Of a stretch of 64,000 nt of DNA, positions 28,134 to 37,155 are shown piece after piece (within the stretch, counting starts at the first letter, position 1; each line of letters starts with the position of its first letter). The notes under the pieces were generated by a model that was not told where the DNA came from, did no database searches, and was given only the letters and a program-made list of their open reading frames with translations. The DNA is from an uncultured Odoribacter sp. (GTDB taxonomy: Bacteria; Bacteroidota; Bacteroidia; Bacteroidales; Marinifilaceae). The stretch covers positions 21,269 through 85,268 of the forward strand of contig CAJTPD010000002.1 in assembly GCA_910578105.1 (NCBI GenBank). The letters run 5' to 3'. A program made the translations under genes and the position numbers.

Positions 28134-28451
28134 ATGTTTGAACTGTTCAAAAAACCTGAATACAGAAAATTTAATCTGAAACCCCGCTATTGGGACCCTG
28201 CAAAAGAAGAACGGGAACTACGGGAAAAAAGAATCAAAGCTGAATTAGGACTCAAAGACGAAGACGGCCAATACATCCCCAACGTGCAGGGACAATTCAG
28301 ACGGGAATATGAAAAAAGAAAAGCCGCCCGAAGCAGTATCAGTCCTGCGCGGACAATCCGCTTATTTATGATTCTGGTATTATTATTCATAGCCGCTTTC
28401 TATGTATTCATAAAAAATCCCGAAGGCCTTCTCAAATTATTCGGCATGTAG
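28134..28451 (+). CDS. Small single-pass membrane protein of unknown function
   Basis: A 105-residue protein. The N-terminus reads FKKPEYRKFNLKPRYWDPAKEERELREKR, followed by a charged helical region and one membrane helix near the C-terminus (about 78-98). I do not assign a function. Bacteroidetes genomes often carry a similar short gene in front of mutL, recognisable by the RYxDPxKEE start. Here it ends 24 bases before mutL, consistent with co-transcription. Confidence 0.8.
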   Translation: MFELFKKPEYRKFNLKPRYWDPAKEERELREKRIKAELGLKDEDGQYIPNVQGQFRREYEKRKAARSSISPARTIRLFMILVLLFIAAFYVFIKNPEGLLKLFGM

Positions 28452-28475
28452 AAGTAAAAGACGAAAAAATAATTT

Positions 28476-30329
28476 ATGGATATTATTCACCTGTTACCCG
28501 ATTCCGTAGCCAACCAGATTGCAGCAGGCGAGGTAGTGCAACGCCCTGCATCTGTAGTCAAAGAATTAGTCGAAAATTCCATCGATGCCGGAGCTCAGCA
28601 CATTCAGGTAGTTCTGAAAAATGTAGGGAAAGCTGTAATTCAGGTCATCGACGACGGGAAAGGTATGTCGCCTACAGATGCCCGCATGGCGTTCGAACGC
28701 CATGCCACCTCCAAAATATCATCGGCCCGGGACTTATTCAGTATTCATACCCTGGGATTCCGGGGTGAAGCACTACCTTCCATAGCCTCTGTTGCCGAAG
28801 TGGAAATCAAAACCCGACAAGCAAACGAAGAACTCGGAACCTGCATTTTTATCGCAGCTTCCGAGATAAAAAGCCAGGAATCTGTCAATACCCCGCAAGG
28901 AACCAATATTGCAGTCAAAAATCTATTTTACAACATTCCTGCCCGCCGCAAATTTTTAAAATCAGATACCACAGAATTACGGAACATTACCACAGAATTT
29001 TTACGGGTAGCACTAACATATCCTCATGTCGCTTTCACATTAACCAATAACGGCACCACAATATACAATCTTCCGGCTTCCGGGCTTCGCCAAAGAATTG
29101 TCAATATTTTCGGGAAACCGATAAATACAAAGCTCATCAATATAAATTGCGAAACCGGTCTGGTAAACATCCGGGGATTCATCTGTAGTCCCGACCAGGC
29201 CAGAAAAACTTACGGCGAACAATTCTTTTTCGTCAATAACCGTTTTATGAAACATCAATTTTTCCATAAAGCAGTGACGGAAGCTTATTCAGGCTTAATC
29301 AATCCGGATTGTATTCCTTCCTATTTCATTTATTTCACGGTTGACCCTTCTTTAATAGATGTCAACATACACCCGACCAAAACAGAAATCAAATTTCAAA
29401 ACGAATCGGATTTTTTCCAAATTCTCATGGCCGGCATAAAAGAAGCATTAGGTAAATTCAATATTACCCCCCCCCTGGATTTCGATACTGCGGGCAGTCC
29501 GGAATTCAATCCCGTACAATCAGAAAAAGACACTGCTTACGTACCTCGGATTACTTACAAAACCGGGTATAATCCATTTAATTACACCACCGGCAAAATC
29601 ACTCCGGAAGATTCCGATTTCGAAAAAACAACCGCTTCTCCTGTCCACAGCAAAGGGAAAGTGCCGGCCAACTGGGATATTTTATTTGATGGCCTGAAAG
29701 AAAAAGAAGAATCCGTCCAGACCTCTATCCCTGGCATGTCAGAACCTGTCAATCCGGTTATACCGTCAACAACCTGCTATTTCCAGCTAAGAGGACGGTA
29801 CATCGTCAGTCCGGTGCAAAGCGGGTTAATGCTCATCGACCAGAAAAGAGCCCATGAACGCATTCTGTTTGAAAAATATCTGGAAGAATCAGATACTCAT
29901 AAAATGGCAGGACAAAAAACCCTTTTTCCGGAAACACTGGAACTTTCGGCTCCCGATTTTATGCTTATCGGAGATTTGCTGCCCGACCTGAAACACCTCG
30001 GATTCGAACTGACCGCTTCCGGAAAAAATAGCTATGCCATACAAGCGACACCTCCCGACTTATCCTGCAACCGGGCCAAAGAAGTATTGATTGAACTGAT
30101 TGAATATTACAAAAACACAGAAGGAAATATCAAAAACAAAATGCAGGAACGAATTGTATCGGCACTGGCAAAAGCCATTGCCATCGACTATAACACCTCT
30201 TTGACCTGTGAAGAAATGAGTGAAATGACCACCCGCCTGTTTGCCTGCAAACATCATAACTTTACTGCCGATGGAAAAACAATTATCCACATTCTGAAAT
30301 ATGAAGATGTAAACAGTTGGTTCAAATAA
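28476..30329 (+). CDS. mutL: DNA mismatch repair protein MutL
   Basis: A 617-residue GHKL ATPase that couples MutS mismatch recognition to strand removal. The N-terminal landmarks are VVKELVENSIDAGA, DDGKGM, TLGFRGEAL and PTKTEIKF. The C-terminal dimerisation domain starts near 425. Its DQKRAHERILFE segment aligns with the DQHAxxExxxxE endonuclease motif, with histidine and alanine replaced by lysine and arginine. The final segment is FTADGKTIIH where many endonucleolytic MutL proteins have a CPHGRP-type motif. Metal-dependent nicking is therefore uncertain. The start ATG at 28476 is natural. Confidence 0.95.
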   Translation: MDIIHLLPDSVANQIAAGEVVQRPASVVKELVENSIDAGAQHIQVVLKNVGKAVIQVIDDGKGMSPTDARMAFERHATSKISSARDLFSIHTLGFRGEALPSIASVAEVEIKTRQANEELGTCIFIAASEIKSQESVNTPQGTNIAVKNLFYNIPARRKFLKSDTTELRNITTEFLRVALTYPHVAFTLTNNGTTIYNLPASGLRQRIVNIFGKPINTKLININCETGLVNIRGFICSPDQARKTYGEQFFFVNNRFMKHQFFHKAVTEAYSGLINPDCIPSYFIYFTVDPSLIDVNIHPTKTEIKFQNESDFFQILMAGIKEALGKFNITPPLDFDTAGSPEFNPVQSEKDTAYVPRITYKTGYNPFNYTTGKITPEDSDFEKTTASPVHSKGKVPANWDILFDGLKEKEESVQTSIPGMSEPVNPVIPSTTCYFQLRGRYIVSPVQSGLMLIDQKRAHERILFEKYLEESDTHKMAGQKTLFPETLELSAPDFMLIGDLLPDLKHLGFELTASGKNSYAIQATPPDLSCNRAKEVLIELIEYYKNTEGNIKNKMQERIVSALAKAIAIDYNTSLTCEEMSEMTTRLFACKHHNFTADGKTIIHILKYEDVNSWFK

Positions 30330-30341
30330 AAGCAATACACA

Positions 30342-31244
30342 ATGGCTATCACTCTCAATCAGGTTACAAAATATTACGGCAGACAAAAAGCTTTAGACAA
30401 CCTCAGTTTCGTATTAGACGGGGGCATCTGCGGTTTTTTGGGTCCGAACGGAGCCGGGAAATCCACTACAATGAAAATCATTACCGGCTATCTGTCAGAA
30501 TATACAGGAACAGTTAAAATCAATGGCACCGACTTACGCCAATATCCTTTAAAAGCTAAAAATCTTATCGGTTATCTGCCGGAACACAATCCGTTGTATC
30601 CTGATATGTATATCCGGGAATACCTTGAACATGTGGCACGTCTTTACCACATCAGCCACCCCTGTCAAAAAACAGAAGAAATCATCAACCTCACCGGACT
30701 GACTCCTGAAAAAAAGAAAAAAATCGGCCAACTGTCCAAAGGCTACCGGCAAAGAGTAGGATTGGCCCAGGCGTTGATTCACAATCCTGAAATATTGATT
30801 CTGGATGAGCCGATGACCGGCCTTGACCCCAACCAATTGGAGGAAATCAGACAATTGATAAAAACATGCGGAAAAAATAAAACCGTATTATTATCCACCC
30901 ATATCATGCAGGAAGTCGAAGCCATTTGCGACAGGGTTATCATTATCAACCAAGGCAAAATTGTAGCCGACCAGCCCATTCAGGCCATGCAGTCTCTGGC
31001 AGGAAACCAAATGAATATTTATATCCGTTTTGCTCCCGGTACAGACAGTTCATGGCTCGCACAAACCACACTGTTTCAATCCCTCCGTCAATACACCGGT
31101 GAATATTGGCAAGGGACATCCGCCATACAGCAAGACCCCAGGGTCGAATTATTTAACTTAGCGGCCCAACATCAATGTCCGATTATTGAACTGAAAACAG
31201 AAGAACACAATCTGGAAAAAATATTCAGAGAACTGACCCATTAA
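30342..31244 (+). CDS. GldA-like ABC transporter ATP-binding protein
   Basis: A 300-residue ABC ATPase. It has Walker A GPNGAGKST (34-42), a Q-loop region IGYLPEHNPLYPDMYIREYL, the signature LSKGYRQRVGLAQAL, Walker B LILDEPMTGLDP and switch histidine STHIM. The YLPEHNPLYPDM segment and the C-terminal extension after about residue 215 closely resemble GldA, the ATPase subunit of the gliding-associated GldAFG exporter. GldF and GldG are not adjacent. It starts 12 bases after mutL on the same strand. A generic ABC-2-type drug or polysaccharide exporter subunit is the alternative. Confidence 0.8.
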   Translation: MAITLNQVTKYYGRQKALDNLSFVLDGGICGFLGPNGAGKSTTMKIITGYLSEYTGTVKINGTDLRQYPLKAKNLIGYLPEHNPLYPDMYIREYLEHVARLYHISHPCQKTEEIINLTGLTPEKKKKIGQLSKGYRQRVGLAQALIHNPEILILDEPMTGLDPNQLEEIRQLIKTCGKNKTVLLSTHIMQEVEAICDRVIIINQGKIVADQPIQAMQSLAGNQMNIYIRFAPGTDSSWLAQTTLFQSLRQYTGEYWQGTSAIQQDPRVELFNLAAQHQCPIIELKTEEHNLEKIFRELTH

Positions 31245-31246
31245 AA

Positions 31247-31290
31247 TTACCCATCTACCAGTCGAATTACTTTCCCTGGTAAATGGGTAA
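31247..31290. terminator. Bidirectional hairpin between convergent genes
   Basis: Positions 31247-31261 pair with 31276-31290 (14 bp with one internal mismatch, 14-base loop). It begins 2 bases after one stop and ends 24 bases before the other gene's end. On the minus strand TTTTAA follows directly; the plus-strand tail is less T-rich. Confidence 0.7.
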
Positions 31291-31314
31291 CAATTTCATT
31301 TTATCTTTCTGAAA

Positions 31315-32670
31315 TTAAATACCTTTCAGGCTTCTGAATGTCTCCGCCGTTTTAGCGTCAGAAGGACGACTCATATCAGAATTAATAATTTTTCCTTCCC
31401 GGTCAAGCAAAATAAAACGAGGAATGCCTTTAATTATATAAGCCTGCATAAATTCCCGGTCTCCGCCGTTATGCAATTGAATACCTCCCAATTTCTCACT
31501 CTTCACCATTTTTTCCCATGCAGCCTTATCCTGGTCACAAGAAATACTTACAAAAGCTATGTTTTTATTTTTATACTGATGTTCCAGCTTCTTCAAATGA
31601 GGAAGCTCACCACGGCAAGGTCCGCACCAGGTAGCCCATACATCAATATAAACATATTTACCGGCCAAATCAGCCAAACTCACTTCCTTTCCGTTAATAT
31701 CCGTATATTTAAAAGCAGGCGAAGGTTGTCCTTTAGCTATCTTTGCCCAGGTACTGCATAATTCGTCAAACTTTGCTTTTTTCTCCGGAGAAGTAACCTT
31801 CGCATTATAAACAGAGGTCAGGTCGTCCAGACGCTCAACACCTGAACGGTTCACATATTCTGTTATAAATTCATCTACAAAAAACTCCTGGATTTTCGGA
31901 CTCTGAAAATTTTTCTGTATATAATCCAGTTTATTCTTTACAAGCGTCAACGCATCATATTCGGTCATATCCTTACCAGCCATAACCCGGGCTGTTCCGG
32001 CAATCAATTCCTGATATACAGGTACATTTAACATAGATTCGTCTTCAACGGCTGCGGCTTTCAACACCTCATAATAACGCTCGGACGGCTTAAAATTCTG
32101 AACCCCGCTATAATAACCATGATAAGAAGGATAAGAAGTCAAAGAACCATACACCAATGCATGAATTCTTTTCTTTTCAGATTGGATAAATGCATTTTCA
32201 AACGCCATGGAATCCAGATAAATCAACAATTTATTCTCACGCTCTTCCAAATCCGAAATAAAAGCACTTTCATCTGCTTTAAAATCAGGATACCCCTGAA
32301 AGAAAACTTTACTATTCAAATAGTCATTCTTTTTAGCACCTTCACCGGTAAACACGGGAGTCATACGACGTCCTTTCTGTTTCAAAGAAACGTCAAAGCT
32401 TTTTCCCGGTTCAACATATACAGGAATTACAACCCGACCATACTTCAAAGAAGCATAACCCGGCTGAAAATTATCTGCCAGAGTAATCAAGGCTAAACCC
32501 GTTGAATCCAAAGTAACTGAATAAACAGAATCTTTAGTAACTACTTCTGCCGGTACATCAGCTTTAGCTCCTTCTACATGGAGACTAACAGTGGTCTGAG
32601 GTGCATTATTACATGACATAATTGCCAAAATAAGCCCTGCAATAAAAGAAAATTTCATCATATTAATCAC
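31315..32670 (-). CDS. TlpA-like thiol-disulfide lipoprotein (DUF4369-type N-terminus)
   Basis: A lipoprotein of about 450 residues. The signal peptide ends in the lipobox AIMSC; the real start may be one of the internal Met codons at residues 4-5. The N-terminal 130 residues are beta-rich (TVSLHVEGAK, then RMTPVFTGEGAKKNDYLN) and resemble DUF4369. A helical middle follows, then a C-terminal thioredoxin domain from about 310 with WATWCGPCRGELPHLKKL, an intact CxxC, and GIPRFILLDREGKI (cis-proline loop). Such proteins reduce or isomerise disulfides in the envelope. It lies 177 bases downstream of rpiB on the same strand. Confidence 0.88.
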   Translation of the reverse strand: MINMMKFSFIAGLILAIMSCNNAPQTTVSLHVEGAKADVPAEVVTKDSVYSVTLDSTGLALITLADNFQPGYASLKYGRVVIPVYVEPGKSFDVSLKQKGRRMTPVFTGEGAKKNDYLNSKVFFQGYPDFKADESAFISDLEERENKLLIYLDSMAFENAFIQSEKKRIHALVYGSLTSYPSYHGYYSGVQNFKPSERYYEVLKAAAVEDESMLNVPVYQELIAGTARVMAGKDMTEYDALTLVKNKLDYIQKNFQSPKIQEFFVDEFITEYVNRSGVERLDDLTSVYNAKVTSPEKKAKFDELCSTWAKIAKGQPSPAFKYTDINGKEVSLADLAGKYVYIDVWATWCGPCRGELPHLKKLEHQYKNKNIAFVSISCDQDKAAWEKMVKSEKLGGIQLHNGGDREFMQAYIIKGIPRFILLDREGKIINSDMSRPSDAKTAETFRSLKGI

Positions 32671-32847
32671 TATTTAATTTTTAACACCGCAAGTTAACAC
32701 GGGAAATCTTAAACCTGACCCAAACAAGAAGGTTCAACCTTTATTTAAGCACACACTGCCGGTAAACCGGAACTTGCTTTTTTAAATAAAAAAACTAAAA
32801 AACCGGCATTCACCTCTTCGGTCAAATCTCCGGTCTTTCTATAAATT

Positions 32848-33285
32848 TCAATCTTTACTTAAAGGTATTTTCTCTATTCTCCGCTCGTGTCTGCCACCTT
32901 CAAATTCAGTTGTGAGAAAACGCTCAACAATATCCCGGGCTTCTTCATACGGAATAAAACGGGCGGGTAAACAACAAACGTTGGCATCATTATGCAATCT
33001 TGCCAGCCAGGCCAATTCAACGGTCCAACAAAGCGCGCCCCGGATTCCCTGATGTTTATTTACTGTCATACAAATCCCGTTACCACTACCACAAAGTGCT
33101 ATCCCTCTTTCGAATTCACCATTCTCTACGGCAGCAGCCATCGGATGGGCTGTATCAGGATAATCCATACTTTCCGCAGAATGCGTACCGAAATCCTTCA
33201 CTTCATGTCCTTGCTTACGAAGATATGCCACTAATTTCTCTTTAAATTCGTAACCAGCATGGTCACAGGCAACAGCTATTTTCAT
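32848..33285 (-). CDS. rpiB: Ribose 5-phosphate isomerase B
   Basis: A 145-residue RpiB/LacA-type isomerase interconverting ribose 5-phosphate and ribulose 5-phosphate. It begins MKIAVACDHAGYEFKEKL and has the active-site segment CGSGNGICMTVNKHQGIRGALCW with the catalytic cysteine. DARFIPYEEARDIVERFL-type sequence (here PARFIPYEEARDIV) closes the fold. I use the ATG at 33285; the frame also has a GTG two codons upstream. A promoter on the minus strand lies at 33355-33384 and overlaps the preceding gene's terminator. Confidence 0.94.
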   Translation of the reverse strand: MKIAVACDHAGYEFKEKLVAYLRKQGHEVKDFGTHSAESMDYPDTAHPMAAAVENGEFERGIALCGSGNGICMTVNKHQGIRGALCWTVELAWLARLHNDANVCCLPARFIPYEEARDIVERFLTTEFEGGRHERRIEKIPLSKD

Positions 33286-33354
33286 ATTCACTCTAATGTT
33301 AAAACAATTGCAACAACTCCAACAGTCACAACAATTCGATTATATTGACAGCAA

Positions 33355-33384
33355 CAAAGTTAAATAAAAAAAGAGTGTGTCAAA
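33355..33384 (-). promoter_or_regulatory. rpiB promoter overlapping the rprY terminator
   Basis: Minus strand: TTTG (33381-33384), 18 bp, then TAACTTTG (33355-33362). The -7 element is a perfect TAnnTTTG. The -33 element sits inside the hairpin stem that ends the upstream response-regulator gene. The start site would be near 33348, some 63 bases before rpiB. Confidence 0.65.
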
Positions 33385-33408
33385 ATCTCAAAGCAGATTT
33401 TGACACAC
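33365..33408 (-). terminator. Terminator of the response-regulator gene
   Basis: A perfect 14-bp stem, GTGTGTCAAAATCT (33375-33388) with AGATTTTGACACAC (33395-33408), and a six-base loop. On the minus strand it is followed by CTCTTTTTTTA. It lies 26 bases beyond the response-regulator stop. Confidence 0.88.
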
Positions 33409-33434
33409 GCCTCTCCGGACAAAACTACTACTGA

Positions 33435-34124
33435 TTACAAAATCAGTTTATAACCTTTCCCGTGTACATTGATAATTTCCACTGAAGGGTCCTTCTTCAA
33501 ATGCTTACGTAATTTGGTAATATACACATCCATACTTCTCGCATTGAAATAATTATCGTCTGCCCAGATATTTTTCAGAGCATAATTCCTTTCCAACACT
33601 TTATTCACATTCAAACACAACAATCTTAACAACTCAGACTCTTTAGTTGTCAATTTCTGCTCCACTTCCCCATCAAATAAAGTTTGTTTTTTAGAATTAA
33701 AAGTCAGCTTGCCGATTTTAAAAATCTCTTGTTCATCTTCGGGTTTCAGACCGGTAGAACGACGTAATACAGCTTCGATTCTCAGCAATAATTCTTCCAT
33801 ACTGAAAGGTTTGCTCATATAATCGTCGGCACCCAACTTAAATCCTTCCAACACATCTTCTTTCATATTCTTAGCAGTCAGGAAAATAATAGGAATTTCA
33901 CTATTAATCTGACGAACTTCTTTAGCCAAGGTAAAACCGTCTTTTTTGGGCATCATGACATCAAAAATACATATATCAAAAGGCTGATTCAGAAATGCTT
34001 CATAAGCCACTTCCCCATCCTCGCACAGAACAGTATCAAATCCTTTTGCTCTCAAATATTCCTTCAAAAGCATTCCCAGATTTGTATCATCTTCTGCCAA
34101 TAAAATTTTTATTTTCTCCTCCAT
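33435..34124 (-). CDS. rprY: OmpR-family response regulator (RprY-like)
   Basis: A 229-residue transcription factor. The receiver domain has acidic residues EDD at 11-13, phosphorylation site Asp55 in FDVMMPKKDG, the LTAK threonine/serine switch region and the KPF lysine. A winged-helix DNA-binding domain occupies about 130-228 (ESELLRLLCLNVNKVLER, then MDVYITKLRKHLKKDPSVEIINVHGKGYKL). It follows the sensor kinase gene with a gap of 43 bases, as in the Bacteroides RprX/RprY pair that it resembles in order and length. Target genes are not visible here. A strong terminator follows. Confidence 0.88.
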   Translation of the reverse strand: MEEKIKILLAEDDTNLGMLLKEYLRAKGFDTVLCEDGEVAYEAFLNQPFDICIFDVMMPKKDGFTLAKEVRQINSEIPIIFLTAKNMKEDVLEGFKLGADDYMSKPFSMEELLLRIEAVLRRSTGLKPEDEQEIFKIGKLTFNSKKQTLFDGEVEQKLTTKESELLRLLCLNVNKVLERNYALKNIWADDNYFNARSMDVYITKLRKHLKKDPSVEIINVHGKGYKLIL

Positions 34125-34167
34125 AACTATTTAGTTTTTAAATAAATTCTTTGAAAAATATACGCTT

Positions 34168-35724
34168 TTAGAAAAATAAAGTTCTCTTTACTTTTTGTTT
34201 TTTTTCAGCTAAAGGCAAAATAATATCAAAACGACTCCCTTTTCCTTCAGCACTTTCCACTGCTATACGTCCTCCGTGTGCCTCAACAATAGTTTTCACA
34301 TAAGAAAGCCCCAATCCGAAGCCCTTTACATCATGCAAATTTCCCGTAGACACTCTGTAAAAACGTTCAAAAATCAATTTCTGTTCCTTCGCAGCAATTC
34401 CTATGCCATTGTCTATCACACTAATAATAATTTCATCTCCTTTATTCCGGGTATAAACACTGACCTCCGGCACTTTAATGCAATACTTTATTGCATTATC
34501 CAGCAAATTGGACACAACATTAGTGATATGCACCTCGTCTGCATAAGCTTCGTCACGGTCTGCTTCCAAATAACAAAATAACTGACCTCCCTTGTCCTCA
34601 ACCCGCAAACTGAACTTAGAAATCAAATTTTCCACCACTTCATTCAGATTCACATTTTTCAATTTCAACTTCATCCGGGTTTCAGTAAACAAAGCAGTCT
34701 GAAGTACCTTTTCTACCTGAAAGGTCAACCGTTTACTTTCATCCCGGATAATTCCGGCAATATGGTCAATCGTAGACGGAGAATTATTAACAGCTCCATC
34801 CTTCAGCATCTGTGCAGCCAAAGAAATCGTAGCTATCGGTGTTTTAAATTCGTGGGTCATATTATTGATAAAGTCATTTTTAATAGCTGAAAGTTTCTTT
34901 TGCCTGATGATAACAGCTATACAAAAACTAAAACAGACCACTAACAGGACAGTAATAATTAAACTTGGCAACAATAAAAAAACAGAAGACAACATATCAT
35001 GCATCTGCTCCGGAAAAATCAGAAACAAACTGGCAATGCTTTGCGCTTCTCCGAAATACATCTTACGATTATAAGCATATTCAGAATGACGGTTAAAAAA
35101 ATGCTGCGACATCAGAGTAAACTTTCCCTTTTCTTTTACAGCAAATTCAAATTTAGCCGTAATCCCGTTATTTTTTAAACGTTCTGTCAACACTTGCTCT
35201 AAATTGATGCCACTGATACGCTCTTCCAAAGTCCTTTCAGGTACAGAAGAAGTTTTTGCCACAATCATCAAATCATAATCTTTTCCAAGACTATTTTTCA
35301 ACTCCTGCCGCGACTTTTCAATCGAATTTTGCAAACTCCGGTTGCCCGACCGGCCGAATAATGCACTCACCTCCTTACTTTTGGTATCATATTCCACAGG
35401 ACAAACAGAATAATCCCTTACAATATTTACATTCTCCTTGGCATGGAGACCCAGTTTTATATTCAGCCCCAAAGGAATTTCATGAACTGTTCCGTTTTTA
35501 CCGGACCGATGCGGTTCGGCAGTCTGATTGTCCTGCACATTCCGTTGCCTGTCTTTCTCCTCTAAAACAGAAATAGTCTCATTAATAGATTTATTAACCA
35601 GATAATCAAACTGCGCTTTTTTCAACTTAAAGGCAGTGCGAAAATAACCGGCCTGCGTGAATATCAAACCCAGCAAAGCCACCCCCATTACCACACCTAA
35701 AATTATAATCTGTTTTTTTCTCAT
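34168..35724 (-). CDS. rprX: Sensor histidine kinase (RprX-like)
   Basis: A membrane histidine kinase of 518 residues. Helix 1 is at about 6-26, an extracytoplasmic sensor region follows to about 245, and helix 2 is at about 250-274. The dimerisation/phosphorylation box NNMTHEFKTPIATISLA has the phospho-histidine near 291. The ATPase domain has the N-box VVSNLLDNAIKY, G1 DNGIGI, the F-box FERFYRV and G2 GFGLGLSYV. All key residues are present. I start at the ATG at 35724; a GTG two codons upstream is less likely. The order kinase then regulator matches Bacteroides rprX-rprY. The stimulus is unknown. Confidence 0.88.
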   Translation of the reverse strand: MRKKQIIILGVVMGVALLGLIFTQAGYFRTAFKLKKAQFDYLVNKSINETISVLEEKDRQRNVQDNQTAEPHRSGKNGTVHEIPLGLNIKLGLHAKENVNIVRDYSVCPVEYDTKSKEVSALFGRSGNRSLQNSIEKSRQELKNSLGKDYDLMIVAKTSSVPERTLEERISGINLEQVLTERLKNNGITAKFEFAVKEKGKFTLMSQHFFNRHSEYAYNRKMYFGEAQSIASLFLIFPEQMHDMLSSVFLLLPSLIITVLLVVCFSFCIAVIIRQKKLSAIKNDFINNMTHEFKTPIATISLAAQMLKDGAVNNSPSTIDHIAGIIRDESKRLTFQVEKVLQTALFTETRMKLKLKNVNLNEVVENLISKFSLRVEDKGGQLFCYLEADRDEAYADEVHITNVVSNLLDNAIKYCIKVPEVSVYTRNKGDEIIISVIDNGIGIAAKEQKLIFERFYRVSTGNLHDVKGFGLGLSYVKTIVEAHGGRIAVESAEGKGSRFDIILPLAEKKQKVKRTLFF

Positions 35725-35932
35725 ACCCACAAATTTAACATTTCAATTTTAACACTTTGCATACTTAACACACTTTAACCTATAGAGTTACTTCATAACA
35801 ATACTCTTTTTTCACACTCCCTTAGATAATCCGTGTATTTGTTAAAATGAAAACACCACAGTCCTGCAAAATAAATGTTAAAACGAATGCTTACATTTAT
35901 CTGTTCCCCACACTATCCTTTCACGGTAACCG

Positions 35933-36964
35933 TCAGAACAACCTCATCTGTTCCCCTTCCGGACGTTGCACATCTTTTCCCAAGTGCTTATATGCCAAAT
36001 CAGTAACTTCCCTTCCCCGGGGAGTCCGTTTAATAAAACCTTCCTTAATCAGAAAAGGCTCATATACCTCTTCCAAAGTTCCGGCATCTTCACCGACAGC
36101 AGTAGCAATAGTCGTCAACCCCACAGGTCCCCCCTTAAATTTCTCTATGATAGTCAACAAAATCTTATTATCCATCTCGTCCAGTCCGTACTTATCAATA
36201 TTCAGAGCTTCCAGTGCATAACGTGTAATTTCGTGGTCAATATTTCCATTCCCTTTCACCATAGCAAAATCCCGGACCCGACGTAAAAGAGCATTGGCAA
36301 TACGGGGAGTGCCCCGGCTACGGGAAGCAATCTCTTTGGCCGCCTGACTGGTTATGCCAATATTTAAAATAAAAGCGGAACGGTTTATAATCCCGGATAA
36401 TACATCCAGATCATAATACTCCAGATGACAATTAATGCCAAACCGGGCACGCAGAGGAGCCGTTAAAAGTCCGCTTCGTGTAGTTGCTCCGATTAAAGTA
36501 AACGGATTAATCTGAATCTGTACAGAACGCGCTGCCGGACCTTTATCAATCATAATATCTATCCGGTAATCTTCCATTGCCGAATACAGATATTCTTCAA
36601 CGACAGGACTCAAACGGTGGATTTCATCTATAAATAAAACATCATTCTCTTCCAGGTTTGTCAACAAACCAGCCAGGTCTCCGGGTTTATCCAGCACCGG
36701 ACCGGAAGTAACCTTAATCCCGACCCCCAACTCATTCGCGATAATTGTGGACAAAGTAGTTTTTCCTAATCCCGGAGGACCGTGCAAAATCACATGGTCC
36801 AGTGATTCTCCCCGCATTTTTGCCGCCCGGACAAAAATTTCCAGATTTTCCACAATCTTTTTTTGCCCCTGAAAATCACCAAAACTCAAAGGCCTTAACG
36901 CCCTTTCAAACTCTTTGTCTGATTCTTTTAATGCATTATTATCCCGGATATCAAATTCACCCAT
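35933..36964 (-). CDS. ruvB: Holliday junction helicase motor RuvB
   Basis: A 343-residue AAA+ motor that drives branch migration with RuvA during recombination. Walker A is GPPGLGKTT, Walker B LFIDEIHRLSP, sensor I GATTRSGLL, and the C-terminal winged helix ends GFIKRTPRGREVT. The ATG at 36964 (MGEFDIRDNNAL) places EFERALRPLSFGDF at the usual distance; the in-frame upstream extension is unlike RuvB. Neither ruvA nor ruvC is adjacent. The upstream gene on the same strand is the DUF4435 gene, about 190 bases away. Confidence 0.96.
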   Translation of the reverse strand: MGEFDIRDNNALKESDKEFERALRPLSFGDFQGQKKIVENLEIFVRAAKMRGESLDHVILHGPPGLGKTTLSTIIANELGVGIKVTSGPVLDKPGDLAGLLTNLEENDVLFIDEIHRLSPVVEEYLYSAMEDYRIDIMIDKGPAARSVQIQINPFTLIGATTRSGLLTAPLRARFGINCHLEYYDLDVLSGIINRSAFILNIGITSQAAKEIASRSRGTPRIANALLRRVRDFAMVKGNGNIDHEITRYALEALNIDKYGLDEMDNKILLTIIEKFKGGPVGLTTIATAVGEDAGTLEEVYEPFLIKEGFIKRTPRGREVTDLAYKHLGKDVQRPEGEQMRLF

Positions 36965-37155
36965 AAACTCCGATTTGAAATTAATGAAGACTGACTTATA
37001 CTTCCCTCCTCCCGTCCGTGACATTTCCACCGTCAACTACTTTATTGCCGGATAAACCCGGAGATTTATTCCCGTTCAAAAATAGAAAAACAAAATCTGA
37101 ACTCAAAATGCCCGGACAGAAAGGCACAAAGATTAACTTACCGCTTGTTTTATTT

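Noticed and set aside
35730..35737. Minus-strand TAAATTTG before the sensor kinase
   Set aside because: It lies directly at the start codon, and no -33 element is correctly spaced.
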